64,000 nucleotides of DNA, from NCBI GenBank assembly GCA_018667335.1, contig JABIVD010000044.1, positions 165,763-229,762 on the forward strand, in the 5' to 3' direction. The number at the start of each line of letters is the position of its first letter. Position 1 is the stretch's first letter. The translations under genes and the position numbers were made by a program. This DNA is from Rhodospirillaceae bacterium (GTDB lineage: Bacteria; Pseudomonadota; Alphaproteobacteria; UBA6615). Positions 18,436 to 27,336 of this stretch are shown piece by piece. A model generated the notes under the pieces. It saw only the letters and a program-made list of their open reading frames with translations. It had not been told where the DNA came from and did not search any database.

Positions 18436-19488
18436 ATGAGTCGAAACATTGTGAAGTCGGCCGCTGTCGTCGGCGCCGCGATCGCCGCGCTGAGCCTCAG
18501 CGCCGCACCGGGCATGGCACAAGAAGTGACTTTGCGCATGCACACATTCATTCCGCCGGTTGCCAACCCGGGCAAGACGTTTCTGGCCCCGTGGGCGGCA
18601 AAGATCGAGAAAGATTCGGGTGGCCGCCTCAAGATTCAACCCTTCTGGGCCATGCAGCTCGGCGGCAAGGCGCCCCAGCTTCTCGATCAGGCACGCGACG
18701 GTGTCGTCGACATCGTCTGGACCCTGCCGGGCTTCTCGGCGGGCCGCATGCCCGAAGTCGAGCCCTTCGAACTTCCGTTCGTTCACAAGGATGCGCTGTC
18801 GACAACCCTGGCACTTCAGGACTTCCAGGCGAAGAATCTCGGCAAGGCTCTCGGCGCCTATCACCCGCTCCTGCTGCATAGCCATCAGGGTTTCCTCTTT
18901 CAGACCAAGGAGCCGGTCCAGAAGATGGAAGATCTGAAGGGCATGAAGCTGCGTGCCGCGTCGCGCGGCGGGGTGTGGCTGCTCGAAGCGCTCGGCGCAA
19001 CGGGCGTCGGCCTGCCGCTGCCGGCCATTCCCGCAGCGCTGTCCAAGGGTGTCATCGACGGCGTGACTTTGCCGTTCGAGATCGCACCGGCGGTGAAGAC
19101 GCCTGATCTGGTCAGCCACTTCTCGAGCCTCGCGGGCGCACAGCCTCGCCTCGGCACGAACGTCTTTACCTTCCTGATGAACAAGGCCAGCTACGACAAG
19201 CTGCCGCCGGACCTTCAGAAGGTGATCGACGACAACTCCGGAACCAATATCGCCCGCCAGGCCGGCCAGAACTGGATCGATGTCGAGACCCCGGGCCGCA
19301 ATGCTGTCGCAGCGAAGCCGAAGAACAAATTCTACGAGATTCCCGAAGCCGAGGTCGCGAAGATGAAGGCCGCGGCGCAACCGGTGTTCGATCGCTGGTA
19401 TGGCGAGGTCGGCAAATCCGGCATCGACGGCCCGGCGCTCGTGAAGGATGCACGCGACATGATCGCAAAGTATTCGGGCGCCTCTTAA
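18436..19488 (+). CDS. dctP: TRAP transporter substrate-binding protein DctP
   Basis: A 350-residue periplasmic solute-binding protein with a clear signal peptide (hydrophobic stretch ending AAPGMAQ, cleavage near residue 29). The DctP fold motifs include VDIVWTLPGFSAGRMPEVE and MKLRAASRGGVWLLEALGA, where the Arg binds the ligand carboxylate. AGGGAGA precedes the ATG at 18436. It delivers an organic acid to the DctQM proteins encoded immediately downstream. The neighbourhood of aromatic-degradation genes makes an aromatic or related carboxylate the likeliest ligand, which is inference. Confidence 0.94.
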   Translation: MSRNIVKSAAVVGAAIAALSLSAAPGMAQEVTLRMHTFIPPVANPGKTFLAPWAAKIEKDSGGRLKIQPFWAMQLGGKAPQLLDQARDGVVDIVWTLPGFSAGRMPEVEPFELPFVHKDALSTTLALQDFQAKNLGKALGAYHPLLLHSHQGFLFQTKEPVQKMEDLKGMKLRAASRGGVWLLEALGATGVGLPLPAIPAALSKGVIDGVTLPFEIAPAVKTPDLVSHFSSLAGAQPRLGTNVFTFLMNKASYDKLPPDLQKVIDDNSGTNIARQAGQNWIDVETPGRNAVAAKPKNKFYEIPEAEVAKMKAAAQPVFDRWYGEVGKSGIDGPALVKDARDMIAKYSGAS

Positions 19489-19531
19489 GGGAACCCGCAG
19501 GACGGTTCCATGACCGGTTGGGTTTTCGCAG

Positions 19532-20086
19532 ATGAGCGAAACGACATCTGACAACGCCCGGCCCACCGATCCGGTGGGCCGGGTGCTTTATGGCATCGCG
19601 AAATGGCTTGCCGTCTTCGGTGGCATCATTCTGTGCGGCATGGCCCTGCTCACGACCGCGAGTGTGGCAGGCCGGTCGCTGTTCAACGATCCGATCTCCG
19701 GTGATTTCGAACTGGTGGCGATTGGCACGGGCCTCGCCGTCTTCGCATTCCTGCCCTGGTGCCAGATGACGCGCGGCAATGTCCTTGTCGACTTCTTCAT
19801 GGCGGCCGCGCCGCCACGCATGCAGATTTTCACCGATGTGGTTGGCGGCCTCTTCTATCTGGCGATCGCCACGCTCCTGACCTGGCGGATGATCTTCGGC
19901 GGTCTCGACATGTACAATTACAACGAACTGTCGATGACCATTAACTTCCCCCGCTGGACGACCTTTCCACCTTCGGTCCTGCTCATGTCATTCCTGGTGA
20001 TCGTGATCGCCTATACGGTCGGACGCAGCGTCGCCGAGCTGCGGGCCGGGGGTCACAGGAACGACCCGGACGGCACAGGACAATGA
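19532..20086 (+). CDS. dctQ: TRAP transporter small permease DctQ
   Basis: A 184-residue inner-membrane protein with four predicted helices and the family segment GRSLFNDPISGDFELVAIG, followed by a helix ending FLPWCQMTRGN. It bridges the DctP binding protein and the DctM channel. The stop overlaps the ATG of dctM by four bases, so the two are coupled. Confidence 0.92.
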   Translation: MSETTSDNARPTDPVGRVLYGIAKWLAVFGGIILCGMALLTTASVAGRSLFNDPISGDFELVAIGTGLAVFAFLPWCQMTRGNVLVDFFMAAAPPRMQIFTDVVGGLFYLAIATLLTWRMIFGGLDMYNYNELSMTINFPRWTTFPPSVLLMSFLVIVIAYTVGRSVAELRAGGHRNDPDGTGQ

Positions 20087-21402
20087 CCGGCCTCGAGATT
20101 GGCATCACCGGTTTTGTCGCCCTGTTCGTCCTGCTGGGCCTGCGGATTCCAATCGGCGTGGCCATGCTCGGCGTCGGCATTGTCGGCTATGTCACGATCG
20201 CAGGCGAGGTCGCGCTCTTCAGCTATCTCAAAACGGAGACTTACTGGCGCTTCACGACGGAGAGCCTGTCGGTCATCCCGCTGTTCCTGCTGATGGGGCA
20301 GTTCGCGGCCAAGGCCGGGCTCAGCCAGGCGCTTTTTGCGGCCGCCTATACCTGGCTCGGCCACTATCGCGGCGGCGTTGCAATGGCCGCTGTCGGCGGT
20401 TGCGCAGGGTTCGGGGCGATCAGCGGGTCCTCGCTCGCCACCGCGGCCACCATGGGCCAGGTGGCGCTGCCCGAGCTGCGGCGGTTCAATTATTCAGGCG
20501 CGCTTGCCACCGGCGCCCTGGCCGCAGGCGGCACACTGGGCATCCTGATCCCGCCTTCGGTGGTGCTGATCATCTACGCCGTGATGGTCGAGGCGAATGT
20601 GGCCACCCTGTTCCAGGCCGCCTTAATCCCCGGCATCCTGGCGGCCCTGGGTTACATCGCGGTGATTGCCATCGTCGTGCGCGTGAACCCGGAGGCCGGC
20701 CCCGCCGGCCCAACGGCGAGCCGGGCTGAAAAATGGACGGCCCTGCTCGAGATCTGGCCTGTGCTGCTGATCTTCATTCTGGTCATGGGCGGCATCTATT
20801 TCGGCATCTTCACGCCCACCGAAGGTGCCGGCGTCGGCGCGTTTGGCACCTTCCTGATCGCCGTAATCCGCGGCGGCATGCGTTTCCAGGGCTTCGTCGA
20901 TGCCCTGCTCGGCACCGCACAAACGACGGCCATGATCTTCCTGATCCTGCTCGGTGCGGCCATCTTCAATGCGTTTCTGGGGTTTTCCCAGCTGCCGATC
21001 TTCGCCGCGGATTTCTTCGGCGGTTCCGGCCTCGCGCCGCTGACCATCCTCGGCGGCATGATCGTGCTCTATATCCTGCTCGGCTTCGTCATGGATTCCC
21101 TGTCCATGATCTTCCTGACCGTGCCGATCTTCTGGCCGATCATTGCCGGCCTCGACTTCGGCATGAACGTCGAGGAAACGAAGCTCTGGTTCGGCATCAT
21201 CTCGTTGATCGTGGTCGAAATGGGTCTGATCACGCCGCCGGTCGGACTGAACGTCTTCATCATCAATTCCATGGCCCGCGACGTGCCGATGATCGAGACC
21301 TTCAAGGGTGTGATTCCCTTTTTCATGTCCGACATCGTGCGGGTCGTTGTTCTCGTATTCCTGCCCGGTATCACGCTGATCCTGCCGCGCCTGCTCAACT
21401 GA
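20083..21402 (+). CDS. dctM: TRAP transporter large permease DctM
   Basis: A 439-residue polytopic membrane protein of the DctM/SiaM ion-transporter superfamily that couples Na+ entry to solute uptake. Family segments are FGAISGSSLATAATMG and GGTLGILIPPSVVLIIYA, and near the C-terminus LITPPVGLNVFIIN. The length and the roughly 12 hydrophobic helices are normal. It completes the dctPQM operon. Confidence 0.94.
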   Translation: MTGLEIGITGFVALFVLLGLRIPIGVAMLGVGIVGYVTIAGEVALFSYLKTETYWRFTTESLSVIPLFLLMGQFAAKAGLSQALFAAAYTWLGHYRGGVAMAAVGGCAGFGAISGSSLATAATMGQVALPELRRFNYSGALATGALAAGGTLGILIPPSVVLIIYAVMVEANVATLFQAALIPGILAALGYIAVIAIVVRVNPEAGPAGPTASRAEKWTALLEIWPVLLIFILVMGGIYFGIFTPTEGAGVGAFGTFLIAVIRGGMRFQGFVDALLGTAQTTAMIFLILLGAAIFNAFLGFSQLPIFAADFFGGSGLAPLTILGGMIVLYILLGFVMDSLSMIFLTVPIFWPIIAGLDFGMNVEETKLWFGIISLIVVEMGLITPPVGLNVFIINSMARDVPMIETFKGVIPFFMSDIVRVVVLVFLPGITLILPRLLN

Positions 21403-21491
21403 TATGACCCCAAAGCTCTGCGCCGACAGTTAATGCGTAGTTACAATAATTTGCATTACAAACTAATCGATCCTGCTACAGTTTGGTCACC
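21403..21491 (+). promoter_or_regulatory. AT-rich leader before the oxygenase/gentisate operon
   Basis: An 89-bp gap that is markedly AT-rich around 21430-21470 compared with the GC-rich surroundings. It holds an interrupted dyad TAGTT...AACTA spanning 21434-21461. A separate promoter for the reductase/SDR/di-iron/dioxygenase operon probably lies here. Exact -35/-10 elements cannot be assigned. Confidence 0.4.
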
Positions 21492-22520
21492 ATGAGCTTC
21501 ACCGTCAAAATCAGGCAATCCGATGCGCCGTTAGCCGTCGAGATGGGCGAGACCATCCTCGTCGCCGCGCTCGCTGCCGACATCGACTACCCCCATGGCT
21601 GCCAGTCCGGAAATTGCGGCGCCTGCAAGTCGCGCCTGCATACGGGCGAGGTCGAGATGTCGCCCTATTCCGACTACGCGCTGACCGATGCCGAGAAAGA
21701 CTCCGGCCTGGTCCTCGCCTGCCGTGCCGTGCCGTGGAGCGACTGCGAGATCGCCTGGTTGGAGCAGGACGAGGTGATTTCCCATCCCCTGCGCAAGCTC
21801 GACTGCAAGGTCGTCGAGCTGGAGCATATGACCCATGATATCACTCGCCTGCGCCTGTCGATCGCGGCCGGCGGCCCGTTTGAATTCACGGCCGGCCAGT
21901 ATGCGCGCCTGCACTTCGACGGCCAGCCGCCGCGCGACTATTCCATGGCCAGCCTGCCCGGCGAAGATGTCCTCGAATTCCATATCCGGATGGTTACCGA
22001 CGGTGGGGTCAGCACCTTCGTCCACAATGACTTGAAGGTGGGCGACGGCGTCCGTGTCGAGGGGCCCTACGGGATTTCCTACCTGCGCCAGAAACACGCC
22101 GGCCCCATCGTGGCACTCGCCGGTGGCTCGGGCCTTGCGCCGGTGAAATCCATCGTCGAATCAGCGCTCGCAGACGGTGCCGAACAGCCGATTCATATGT
22201 ATTTCGGCGTCCGCGCCGAACAGGATGTCTATCTGGAAGAATACTTCCAGGCGCTCGCCACCAAACATGAGAACTTCACCTTCGAGATCGTGCTGTCCGA
22301 GCCGGAAGGCGCGACAGACCGGCGCAGCGGATATCTGGTCGATATCGTTGCCGATGACTTCGAGGATATGGACGGATCCAAGGCCTATCTGGCCGGGCCA
22401 CCGATCATGGTCGAAACTTGCGTCGGCAAGCTCAAGGAGATGCGTGTCCGCAACGAGGATTGTCACGCGGACGCGTTCTATACCGAGGCCGAGAAAGCCA
22501 AACTCGAGGAGGCGTCATGA
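21492..22520 (+). CDS. 2Fe-2S/FAD NAD(P)H oxidoreductase (oxygenase reductase component)
   Basis: A 342-residue electron-transfer reductase. A plant-type 2Fe-2S ferredoxin domain at the N-terminus has Cys37, Cys42, Cys45 and Cys77 in the C-x4-C-x2-C...C pattern. It is followed by a ferredoxin-reductase FAD domain (RDYSMAS) and an NAD-binding domain (GGSGLAPVKSI). This order is that of the phenol, benzoate and methane monooxygenase reductases rather than PaaE, where the ferredoxin is C-terminal. The ATG at 21492 is preferred over the TTG nine bases upstream. It overlaps the next gene by four bases. It most likely feeds electrons to the di-iron protein encoded at 23505. Confidence 0.92.
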   Translation: MSFTVKIRQSDAPLAVEMGETILVAALAADIDYPHGCQSGNCGACKSRLHTGEVEMSPYSDYALTDAEKDSGLVLACRAVPWSDCEIAWLEQDEVISHPLRKLDCKVVELEHMTHDITRLRLSIAAGGPFEFTAGQYARLHFDGQPPRDYSMASLPGEDVLEFHIRMVTDGGVSTFVHNDLKVGDGVRVEGPYGISYLRQKHAGPIVALAGGSGLAPVKSIVESALADGAEQPIHMYFGVRAEQDVYLEEYFQALATKHENFTFEIVLSEPEGATDRRSGYLVDIVADDFEDMDGSKAYLAGPPIMVETCVGKLKEMRVRNEDCHADAFYTEAEKAKLEEAS

Positions 22521-23473
22521 GCGGCGACAATACAGACGGGCGGCTCGACGGCCGCGTGGCGCTGATCAGCGGCGCGGGCCGCGGCATCGGACTGGCCATC
22601 GCCCAATCATTGGCAGCGCGTGGCGCAAGCGTGGTCATCGCCGACAATGGTGGCGATGTGGCTGGCAGCGATCCCGACCCGTCGGTGGCTGAAAGCGCAG
22701 CGGCAGAGATCGGCGACAACGCCGTGGCCTTCACAGGCTCAATCGCCAGCGCAGACGGCGCACGCGCTGCGGTCCAGTGCGCCACGGACAGCTTCGGCGG
22801 CCTCGATATCCTGGTGAACAACGCCGCAATCCTGCGCGACGGGTTCATCTTCAAATCCGACCCGGACGATTTCCGCGACGTGATCGAGACCAACCTGTGC
22901 GGCGCCTGGTATCTGGCCAATGCAGCGTCGCCCGTGATGCGCGCGCAGGCCAAGGCCGAGCGTGGCGGCGCGCCATATGACTGGGGCCGCATCGTCAATA
23001 TCACCTCGTCGGCCGGCCTGTATGGCAATTTCGGCCAGTCAGCCTATGCCTCGGCCAAGTCCGGCATGATCGGCCTGACCCGCGTGGCGGCCATGGATCT
23101 GGGCCGCGCCGGCATCACCTGCAATGCGATCGCGCCCTTCGCCGCGACCCGGGTGACCGACATGATCGTGCCCGCCAATGACGAGCAGGCCGCCTACAAG
23201 GAACGCGCGCTCAAACTCTCGCCCGATCATGTGGCAACAGCGGTCGCCTGGCTGTGCCAACCCGAGAGCCAGTCAATCACCGGGCAAATCTTCGGTGTGC
23301 GCGGCCGCGAGCTGTTCCTGTTTTCCCAGCCGCGCCCCGTCGCAACGCTGTCACGCGACGACGGTGACTGGGATGTCGCCGGGCTCATCGCCGCGGCACC
23401 CGCCGAATTCGAATCCAATTACACCGACCTCACCACGGATCTGGAATCCTTCAACACCGATCCCAAGGTTTAA
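22517..23473 (+). CDS. Short-chain dehydrogenase/reductase
   Basis: A 318-residue SDR with the Rossmann motif SGAGRGIG, the NNAAI motif and an active-site Ser/YASAK tetrad. A C-terminal extension of about 60 residues beyond the usual 250 resembles the longer peroxisomal-hydroxyacyl-type SDRs. It starts on the ATG overlapping the reductase stop. It would oxidise a hydroxy group or reduce a keto group on a pathway intermediate, perhaps rearomatising a dihydrodiol. Placement between the reductase and the oxygenase component indicates the same pathway. Confidence 0.88.
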   Translation: MSGDNTDGRLDGRVALISGAGRGIGLAIAQSLAARGASVVIADNGGDVAGSDPDPSVAESAAAEIGDNAVAFTGSIASADGARAAVQCATDSFGGLDILVNNAAILRDGFIFKSDPDDFRDVIETNLCGAWYLANAASPVMRAQAKAERGGAPYDWGRIVNITSSAGLYGNFGQSAYASAKSGMIGLTRVAAMDLGRAGITCNAIAPFAATRVTDMIVPANDEQAAYKERALKLSPDHVATAVAWLCQPESQSITGQIFGVRGRELFLFSQPRPVATLSRDDGDWDVAGLIAAAPAEFESNYTDLTTDLESFNTDPKV

Positions 23474-23504
23474 ACCCGAGGTCCAACCGACAGGAGTGCA
23501 ACCC

Positions 23505-24218
23505 ATGAGCATCAATCCAGGAGATTCCGTCGAAACCTCCCGTGAGCTGCAGGACGCCCCGGAAGAATTCCGGGTGGCGGTCGAGAAGATTGTCATCAGC
23601 CACGCCGTGAATGAACTCTACGGCGCCCAGGTGTTCGACGAACCGGCGATCGCGCTGGCACCCACGCCTTATTCCAAATGGCTGACCTGCCGGGTCGCCA
23701 TGGAAGAGTATGGGCATCACGTGCGCTTCCGCGAGCTGGGCGAGGAAATCGGCATCGCACCGGAACGCATGATCCCGGGCGACAAGAAACCGCTTTCGAT
23801 CTTCGAATTCGCCCTCGAATCCTGGGAAGAGTTCTGCGTCATCAAGCTGCTGGCCGATCTGGCGGAAATCCTCCAGGTCGAGGATCTGTCCCAGTGCAAG
23901 TTCCTGCCCCTGCGCAACCTGTCGCGCATGACCATGCCAGAGGAGCGCTTCCACGCCCAGTTTGGCGAGGATTTCTGCAAGGAACTGATCCAGACGGAAG
24001 AGGGCCGAAAGGCCGTGCAGGATGCAATCAACCGCTATTATCCGATTCTCCCGAAGTTCTTCGGCCGCGCCGGGTCGAAGAACAACGAGATTTATCGAAA
24101 ATGGGGGATCAAGCAGCGCACCAATGAGGATATGCTGGCGGACTACATCAACCGGGCGCGCGAGCTGGTCGAGGGAGAACTCAACCTGACGCTGCCGGAC
24201 GTAGCGGAGGCGGCCTGA
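23505..24218 (+). CDS. PaaA/PaaC-like ferritin-fold di-iron protein
   Basis: A 237-residue all-helical protein of the phenylacetate-CoA oxygenase (PaaA/PaaC) superfamily. Two ExxH motifs are visible, E68-YG-H71 and E147-RF-H150. Acidic residues at E37 and E105/E108 lie in the intervening helices, giving a potentially complete carboxylate-bridged di-iron site as in catalytic PaaA and unlike the structural PaaC. No second subunit (PaaA/B/C/D partners) is encoded next to it. It begins MSINPGDSVE after CAGGAG. Between its reductase and a gentisate dioxygenase, it is likely to hydroxylate or epoxidise an aromatic ring, possibly as a CoA ester. Confidence 0.82.
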   Translation: MSINPGDSVETSRELQDAPEEFRVAVEKIVISHAVNELYGAQVFDEPAIALAPTPYSKWLTCRVAMEEYGHHVRFRELGEEIGIAPERMIPGDKKPLSIFEFALESWEEFCVIKLLADLAEILQVEDLSQCKFLPLRNLSRMTMPEERFHAQFGEDFCKELIQTEEGRKAVQDAINRYYPILPKFFGRAGSKNNEIYRKWGIKQRTNEDMLADYINRARELVEGELNLTLPDVAEAA

Positions 24219-24254
24219 CGGCCGCACCCCAACGAAGTCTAACGAGGAAACATC

Positions 24255-25301
24255 ATGAGTATTCGCGCCGACGTCCGACCCGACCTGCTGCCCTACTACA
24301 CAGATGATTGTGACCCGAAGAATCTCGCGCCGTTGTGGGAGGTGCTGCACACCTTTGCCCGCAAGGAGCCCAAGAGCGATTGCCAGCCCTATATCTGGCA
24401 TTACAACGAAATCCGCGACACGCTGATGAAGTCCGCGGACCTGATCACCGCCGAGGAGGCGGAGCGTCGGGTGCTCATCCTCGAGAACCCGGGCATGCGC
24501 GGACGCTACCGTGTCACGACATCGCTTTTCGCGGGCCTGCAGCTGATCATGCCGGGTGAAATCGCCCCGGCCCATCGCCATACACAGGCCGCGCTGCGTT
24601 TCATCGTCGAGGGATCGGGTGCCTACACCGCCGTCGACGGCGAAAAGACGATCATGGAAGAGGGTGACTTCGTCATCACCCCGTCCTGGACATGGCACGA
24701 CCATGGCAACGAGAGCGACCGGCCCATGGTCTGGCTCGACGGGCTCGACGTGCCGCTGGTTGAGACCCTCGACACCACCTTCGCCGAACCTTACGGGGAG
24801 AAGAGCCAGGGCAAGACCCGCCCGAGCGGCGACTCACTCGCGCGCTACGGGTCGGGGCTGATGCCGGTCGACCACGAACAGCGCAGTCCGTCCTCGCCGA
24901 TCTTCAACTACCCCTACACGCGTACCCGCGAAGCGCTGGAGACGATGCGCAAGACCGATGAGTGGGATCCCTGCCACGGGCTCAAGCTGCGCTACGTGAA
25001 CCCGGACAATGGCGAATCCCCGATGCCGACCATCGGCACCTTCATGCAGCTCCTGCCCAAGGGTTTCGAGACCTCGGCCTACAGATGCAGCGACGGGACT
25101 GTCTACAGCGTCGTCGAGGGAACCGGGAAATCGATCATCGGCGACGAGACCTTCGAGTGGGGGCCGCGCGATCACTTCGTCGTGCCATGCTGGATGCCGC
25201 AGAAGCACATCGCCAGCGAGGACGCGGTGCTGTTCAGCTTCTCTGATCGCCCCGCGCAACAGAAGCTCGGCCTCTGGCGCGAGGATCGCGGGAACGCCTG
25301 A
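24255..25301 (+). CDS. Gentisate 1,2-dioxygenase-like bicupin
   Basis: A 348-residue bicupin of the gentisate / 1-hydroxy-2-naphthoate dioxygenase family, which opens the ring between the carboxyl- and hydroxyl-bearing carbons using Fe(II) and O2. The N-terminal cupin has APAHRHTQAALRF and WTWHDHGN, supplying the three iron-binding His residues. A second, weaker cupin lies around residues 240-340. Length and order are normal for GDO. AACGAGGAAAC precedes the ATG. Its product maleylpyruvate could be handled by the FAH-family hydrolase at 30139. The stop codon is immediately followed by the ATG of the next gene. Confidence 0.9.
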   Translation: MSIRADVRPDLLPYYTDDCDPKNLAPLWEVLHTFARKEPKSDCQPYIWHYNEIRDTLMKSADLITAEEAERRVLILENPGMRGRYRVTTSLFAGLQLIMPGEIAPAHRHTQAALRFIVEGSGAYTAVDGEKTIMEEGDFVITPSWTWHDHGNESDRPMVWLDGLDVPLVETLDTTFAEPYGEKSQGKTRPSGDSLARYGSGLMPVDHEQRSPSSPIFNYPYTRTREALETMRKTDEWDPCHGLKLRYVNPDNGESPMPTIGTFMQLLPKGFETSAYRCSDGTVYSVVEGTGKSIIGDETFEWGPRDHFVVPCWMPQKHIASEDAVLFSFSDRPAQQKLGLWREDRGNA

Positions 25302-25865
25302 ATGACGGACGATGTCGCGGCGCTCGCCGACTTTCCCCTGCGACTGCGCATGGCGTCATGGTTTTCCTTCGTCGGCACGCCGTTGACCGATGCCGAGCGC
25401 GAGGATGTCGAGGAGTACACACAGGCATTGGGTCTCGGCAGCCTGGTACTGGCCGAACTCGGGGACTGGCGGGAGGTCGAGGCCTGCATCAAGCAGACCG
25501 ACTGGGACGCCGCCTGGTGGCAGGCCGAGGAAGACCGCCGCAAGGCGCTGTTTGAGCAGGCCCAGGCGAAGGTCGGCGACATGGCCCTCACCCGCGCCCT
25601 CACCAACCTGTCCGACAAGGTCTCCGACATCGTGCATGGCGCCGCAGCCGTTGCCGCCTCGCGTGGCGGCGTGGCCGATCAGGGCCTGACCCGATCCGCG
25701 GCCGGTGCCGCCACCATGTCGGCCTACCAGGCCGCCGTCGAGAAAGCCGCCGACGTCGACGTCACCAAGAAGACCGGGGGACACGCGTTCGCCGCCAAAT
25801 TCCGACTGTTCGAGGCCGGCCACTGGCCGCTCTGCGTGCGCGCCGGCACCTTCTACATCTTCTAG
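25302..25865 (+). CDS. Protein of unknown function in the gentisate operon
   Basis: A 187-residue protein I do not recognise. It starts on the base after the dioxygenase stop codon, so it is almost certainly co-translated. The N-terminal half is acidic and helical, with tryptophans around WFSF and DWDAAWWQAEED. The middle is Ala/Gly-rich (about residues 105-150). The last 35 residues are predicted beta, ending in aromatic residues (TFYIF). There is no signal peptide, membrane helix or Cys-cluster motif. Codon usage matches its neighbours. An accessory or subunit role for the dioxygenase or oxygenase is possible from position alone. Confidence 0.75.
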   Translation: MTDDVAALADFPLRLRMASWFSFVGTPLTDAEREDVEEYTQALGLGSLVLAELGDWREVEACIKQTDWDAAWWQAEEDRRKALFEQAQAKVGDMALTRALTNLSDKVSDIVHGAAAVAASRGGVADQGLTRSAAGAATMSAYQAAVEKAADVDVTKKTGGHAFAAKFRLFEAGHWPLCVRAGTFYIF

Positions 25866-25924
25866 ATTTTCCGATTTTTGATTCTCCGATTTTTGATTTT
25901 CCGATTTTTGATTCTCCGATTCTG
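25865..25924. repeat. Four 15-bp tandem repeats
   Basis: Four copies of GATTYTCCGATTTTT in a row, alternating T and C at the fifth base so that a 30-bp unit is repeated twice; the last copy is degenerate. The array starts on the stop codon of the unknown gene and ends 11 bp before the next start. It is much richer in A+T than its surroundings. It may be a slippage-prone microsatellite or an mRNA spacer. Confidence 0.9.
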
Positions 25925-25935
25925 CGAGCCGATCG

Positions 25936-27336
25936 ATGACCGAACCCCGAGACTGCCGCCCGTTCTTCCAGCCCGAAAGCGTGGCCGTCGTCGGGGCGGG
26001 TGAGCGCCTGACGAGTTCGGGCGGCGCGGTGCTGCGCAACCTGATCGCGTCGAACTATGCCGGACGCATCGTGCCGGTGAATCCCAAGGGTGGCGAGATT
26101 CTCGGCCTGCCCGCAGTGACTTCATTGTCGGAGATCGACAAGCCGGTCGACCTCGCCGTGGTCGTGATCCGACCCGACTTCATCCTCGATATCGTCGATG
26201 AGGCCGCGGCGACCGGCCACAAGAACCTGATGATCCTGCCGGGTGGATTCCGTGAGGCGGGAGACGAAGGCGTGGCACGCGAGGCCGAGCTGCTGCGCAA
26301 GGCAGATGCAGCCGGCATCACGATCTTCGGACCGAACTGCGCAGGTATCATCCACCTCGCCGAGGATGCACCCTTCGCCGCGACCTTCCTGCGCGACCTG
26401 CCGCCCGGTGGCGGCATCGCGGCGATCTCCCAGTCGGGTGCAATCACCGAGGAAATCATCGCCAAGGCCAACATCGACAACCTGCCCGTCAGCACCGTCG
26501 TCTCGGTTGGCAATGCCGTCCATCTCGAGGTCACGGACTATCTCGAATATCTCGGCAACCAGGACGCCTGCAATTGCGTGCTGCTCTACATCGAATCCAT
26601 CGCCGACACGGATCGGTTCCGCGACATCGCCCGAAGGGTGGCCGCGAAGAAGCCGGTGGTCGCACTCATGGGTGGCGGCAGCGAACAGGGCGCGGCGGCG
26701 GTCCGCAACCACACAGGCGGCGTCGCCATGCCCAACGCCGAGATCGACGCATTCCTGCGCGACTGCGGCGTGATACGCGTCCCGTCAGTCCGGCGCCTGT
26801 TGCTGGCGGCGAAGGGCTTCGGGTTGCATCCGGAAGGCATAGGCCCCCGGGTCCTGCTGCTGTCCAACTCGGGCGGGCCGGGCGTGATCACGACAGACCA
26901 GCTGCGCGCCGAGGGGCTGGAGATGCCCACCCTGCCCGACGCCTACGCGACAACACTACGAGACATGCTGCCGGGCGAAGCCGCCGTGGCCAATCCGATC
27001 GACCTGCTTGCCGATGCGCGCGAAGACCGGTTCGGCCCGGCTTTCGAGGGCGCGCTTGCCCATGCCGGGACCGCCTTCGATGCCATCCTGACGATCCATG
27101 TCGTGCCCTTCATGGTCGATGCCGGCCCGATCATCGACACCCTGTCGGGCGCCGCCCAGACAGCAGGAATTCCCTGTTTCCACTCGATGATGGGCACCCT
27201 CGAGCATCAACAACACTGGTTCGCGAAGATGGAAGCGGCGGGCGTGCCAACGTTCAACGATTCCGAATCGATGGCCGAGACCGCCGGTATCCTGTCCCAG
27301 TATCCGAAGCTGCGCGCGAGCCTCGCCGGAAGCTAG
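25936..27336 (+). CDS. ADP-forming acyl-CoA synthetase, alpha-type (CoA-binding) protein
   Basis: A 466-residue protein matching only the alpha half of NDP-forming acyl-CoA synthetases. It has a CoA-binding Rossmann domain (about 10-130, [12 protein letters not shown]) and two succinyl-CoA-ligase-like flavodoxin domains. The catalytic His is probably His259 in RNHTGG, the residue phosphorylated in the ADP-forming acetyl-CoA synthetases. The ATP-grasp beta part, present as a C-terminal fusion in many bacteria, is absent and no beta gene is adjacent. It closes the oxygenase/gentisate operon and could make the CoA ester that the di-iron protein acts on. It overlaps the convergent copper ATPase gene by four bases. 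Confidence 0.85.
   Translation: MTEPRDCRPFFQPESVAVVGAGERLTSSGGAVLRNLIASNYAGRIVPVNPKGGEILGLPAVTSLSEIDKPVDLAVVVIRPDFILDIVDEAAATGHKNLMILPGGFREAGDEGVAREAELLRKADAAGITIFGPNCAGIIHLAEDAPFAATFLRDLPPGGGIAAISQSGAITEEIIAKANIDNLPVSTVVSVGNAVHLEVTDYLEYLGNQDACNCVLLYIESIADTDRFRDIARRVAAKKPVVALMGGGSEQGAAAVRNHTGGVAMPNAEIDAFLRDCGVIRVPSVRRLLLAAKGFGLHPEGIGPRVLLLSNSGGPGVITTDQLRAEGLEMPTLPDAYATTLRDMLPGEAAVANPIDLLADAREDRFGPAFEGALAHAGTAFDAILTIHVVPFMVDAGPIIDTLSGAAQTAGIPCFHSMMGTLEHQQHWFAKMEAAGVPTFNDSESMAETAGILSQYPKLRASLAGS

Noticed and set aside
25865..25924. CRISPR-like repeat array
   Set aside because: The units are 15 bp, directly contiguous without spacers, and no cas gene is present.
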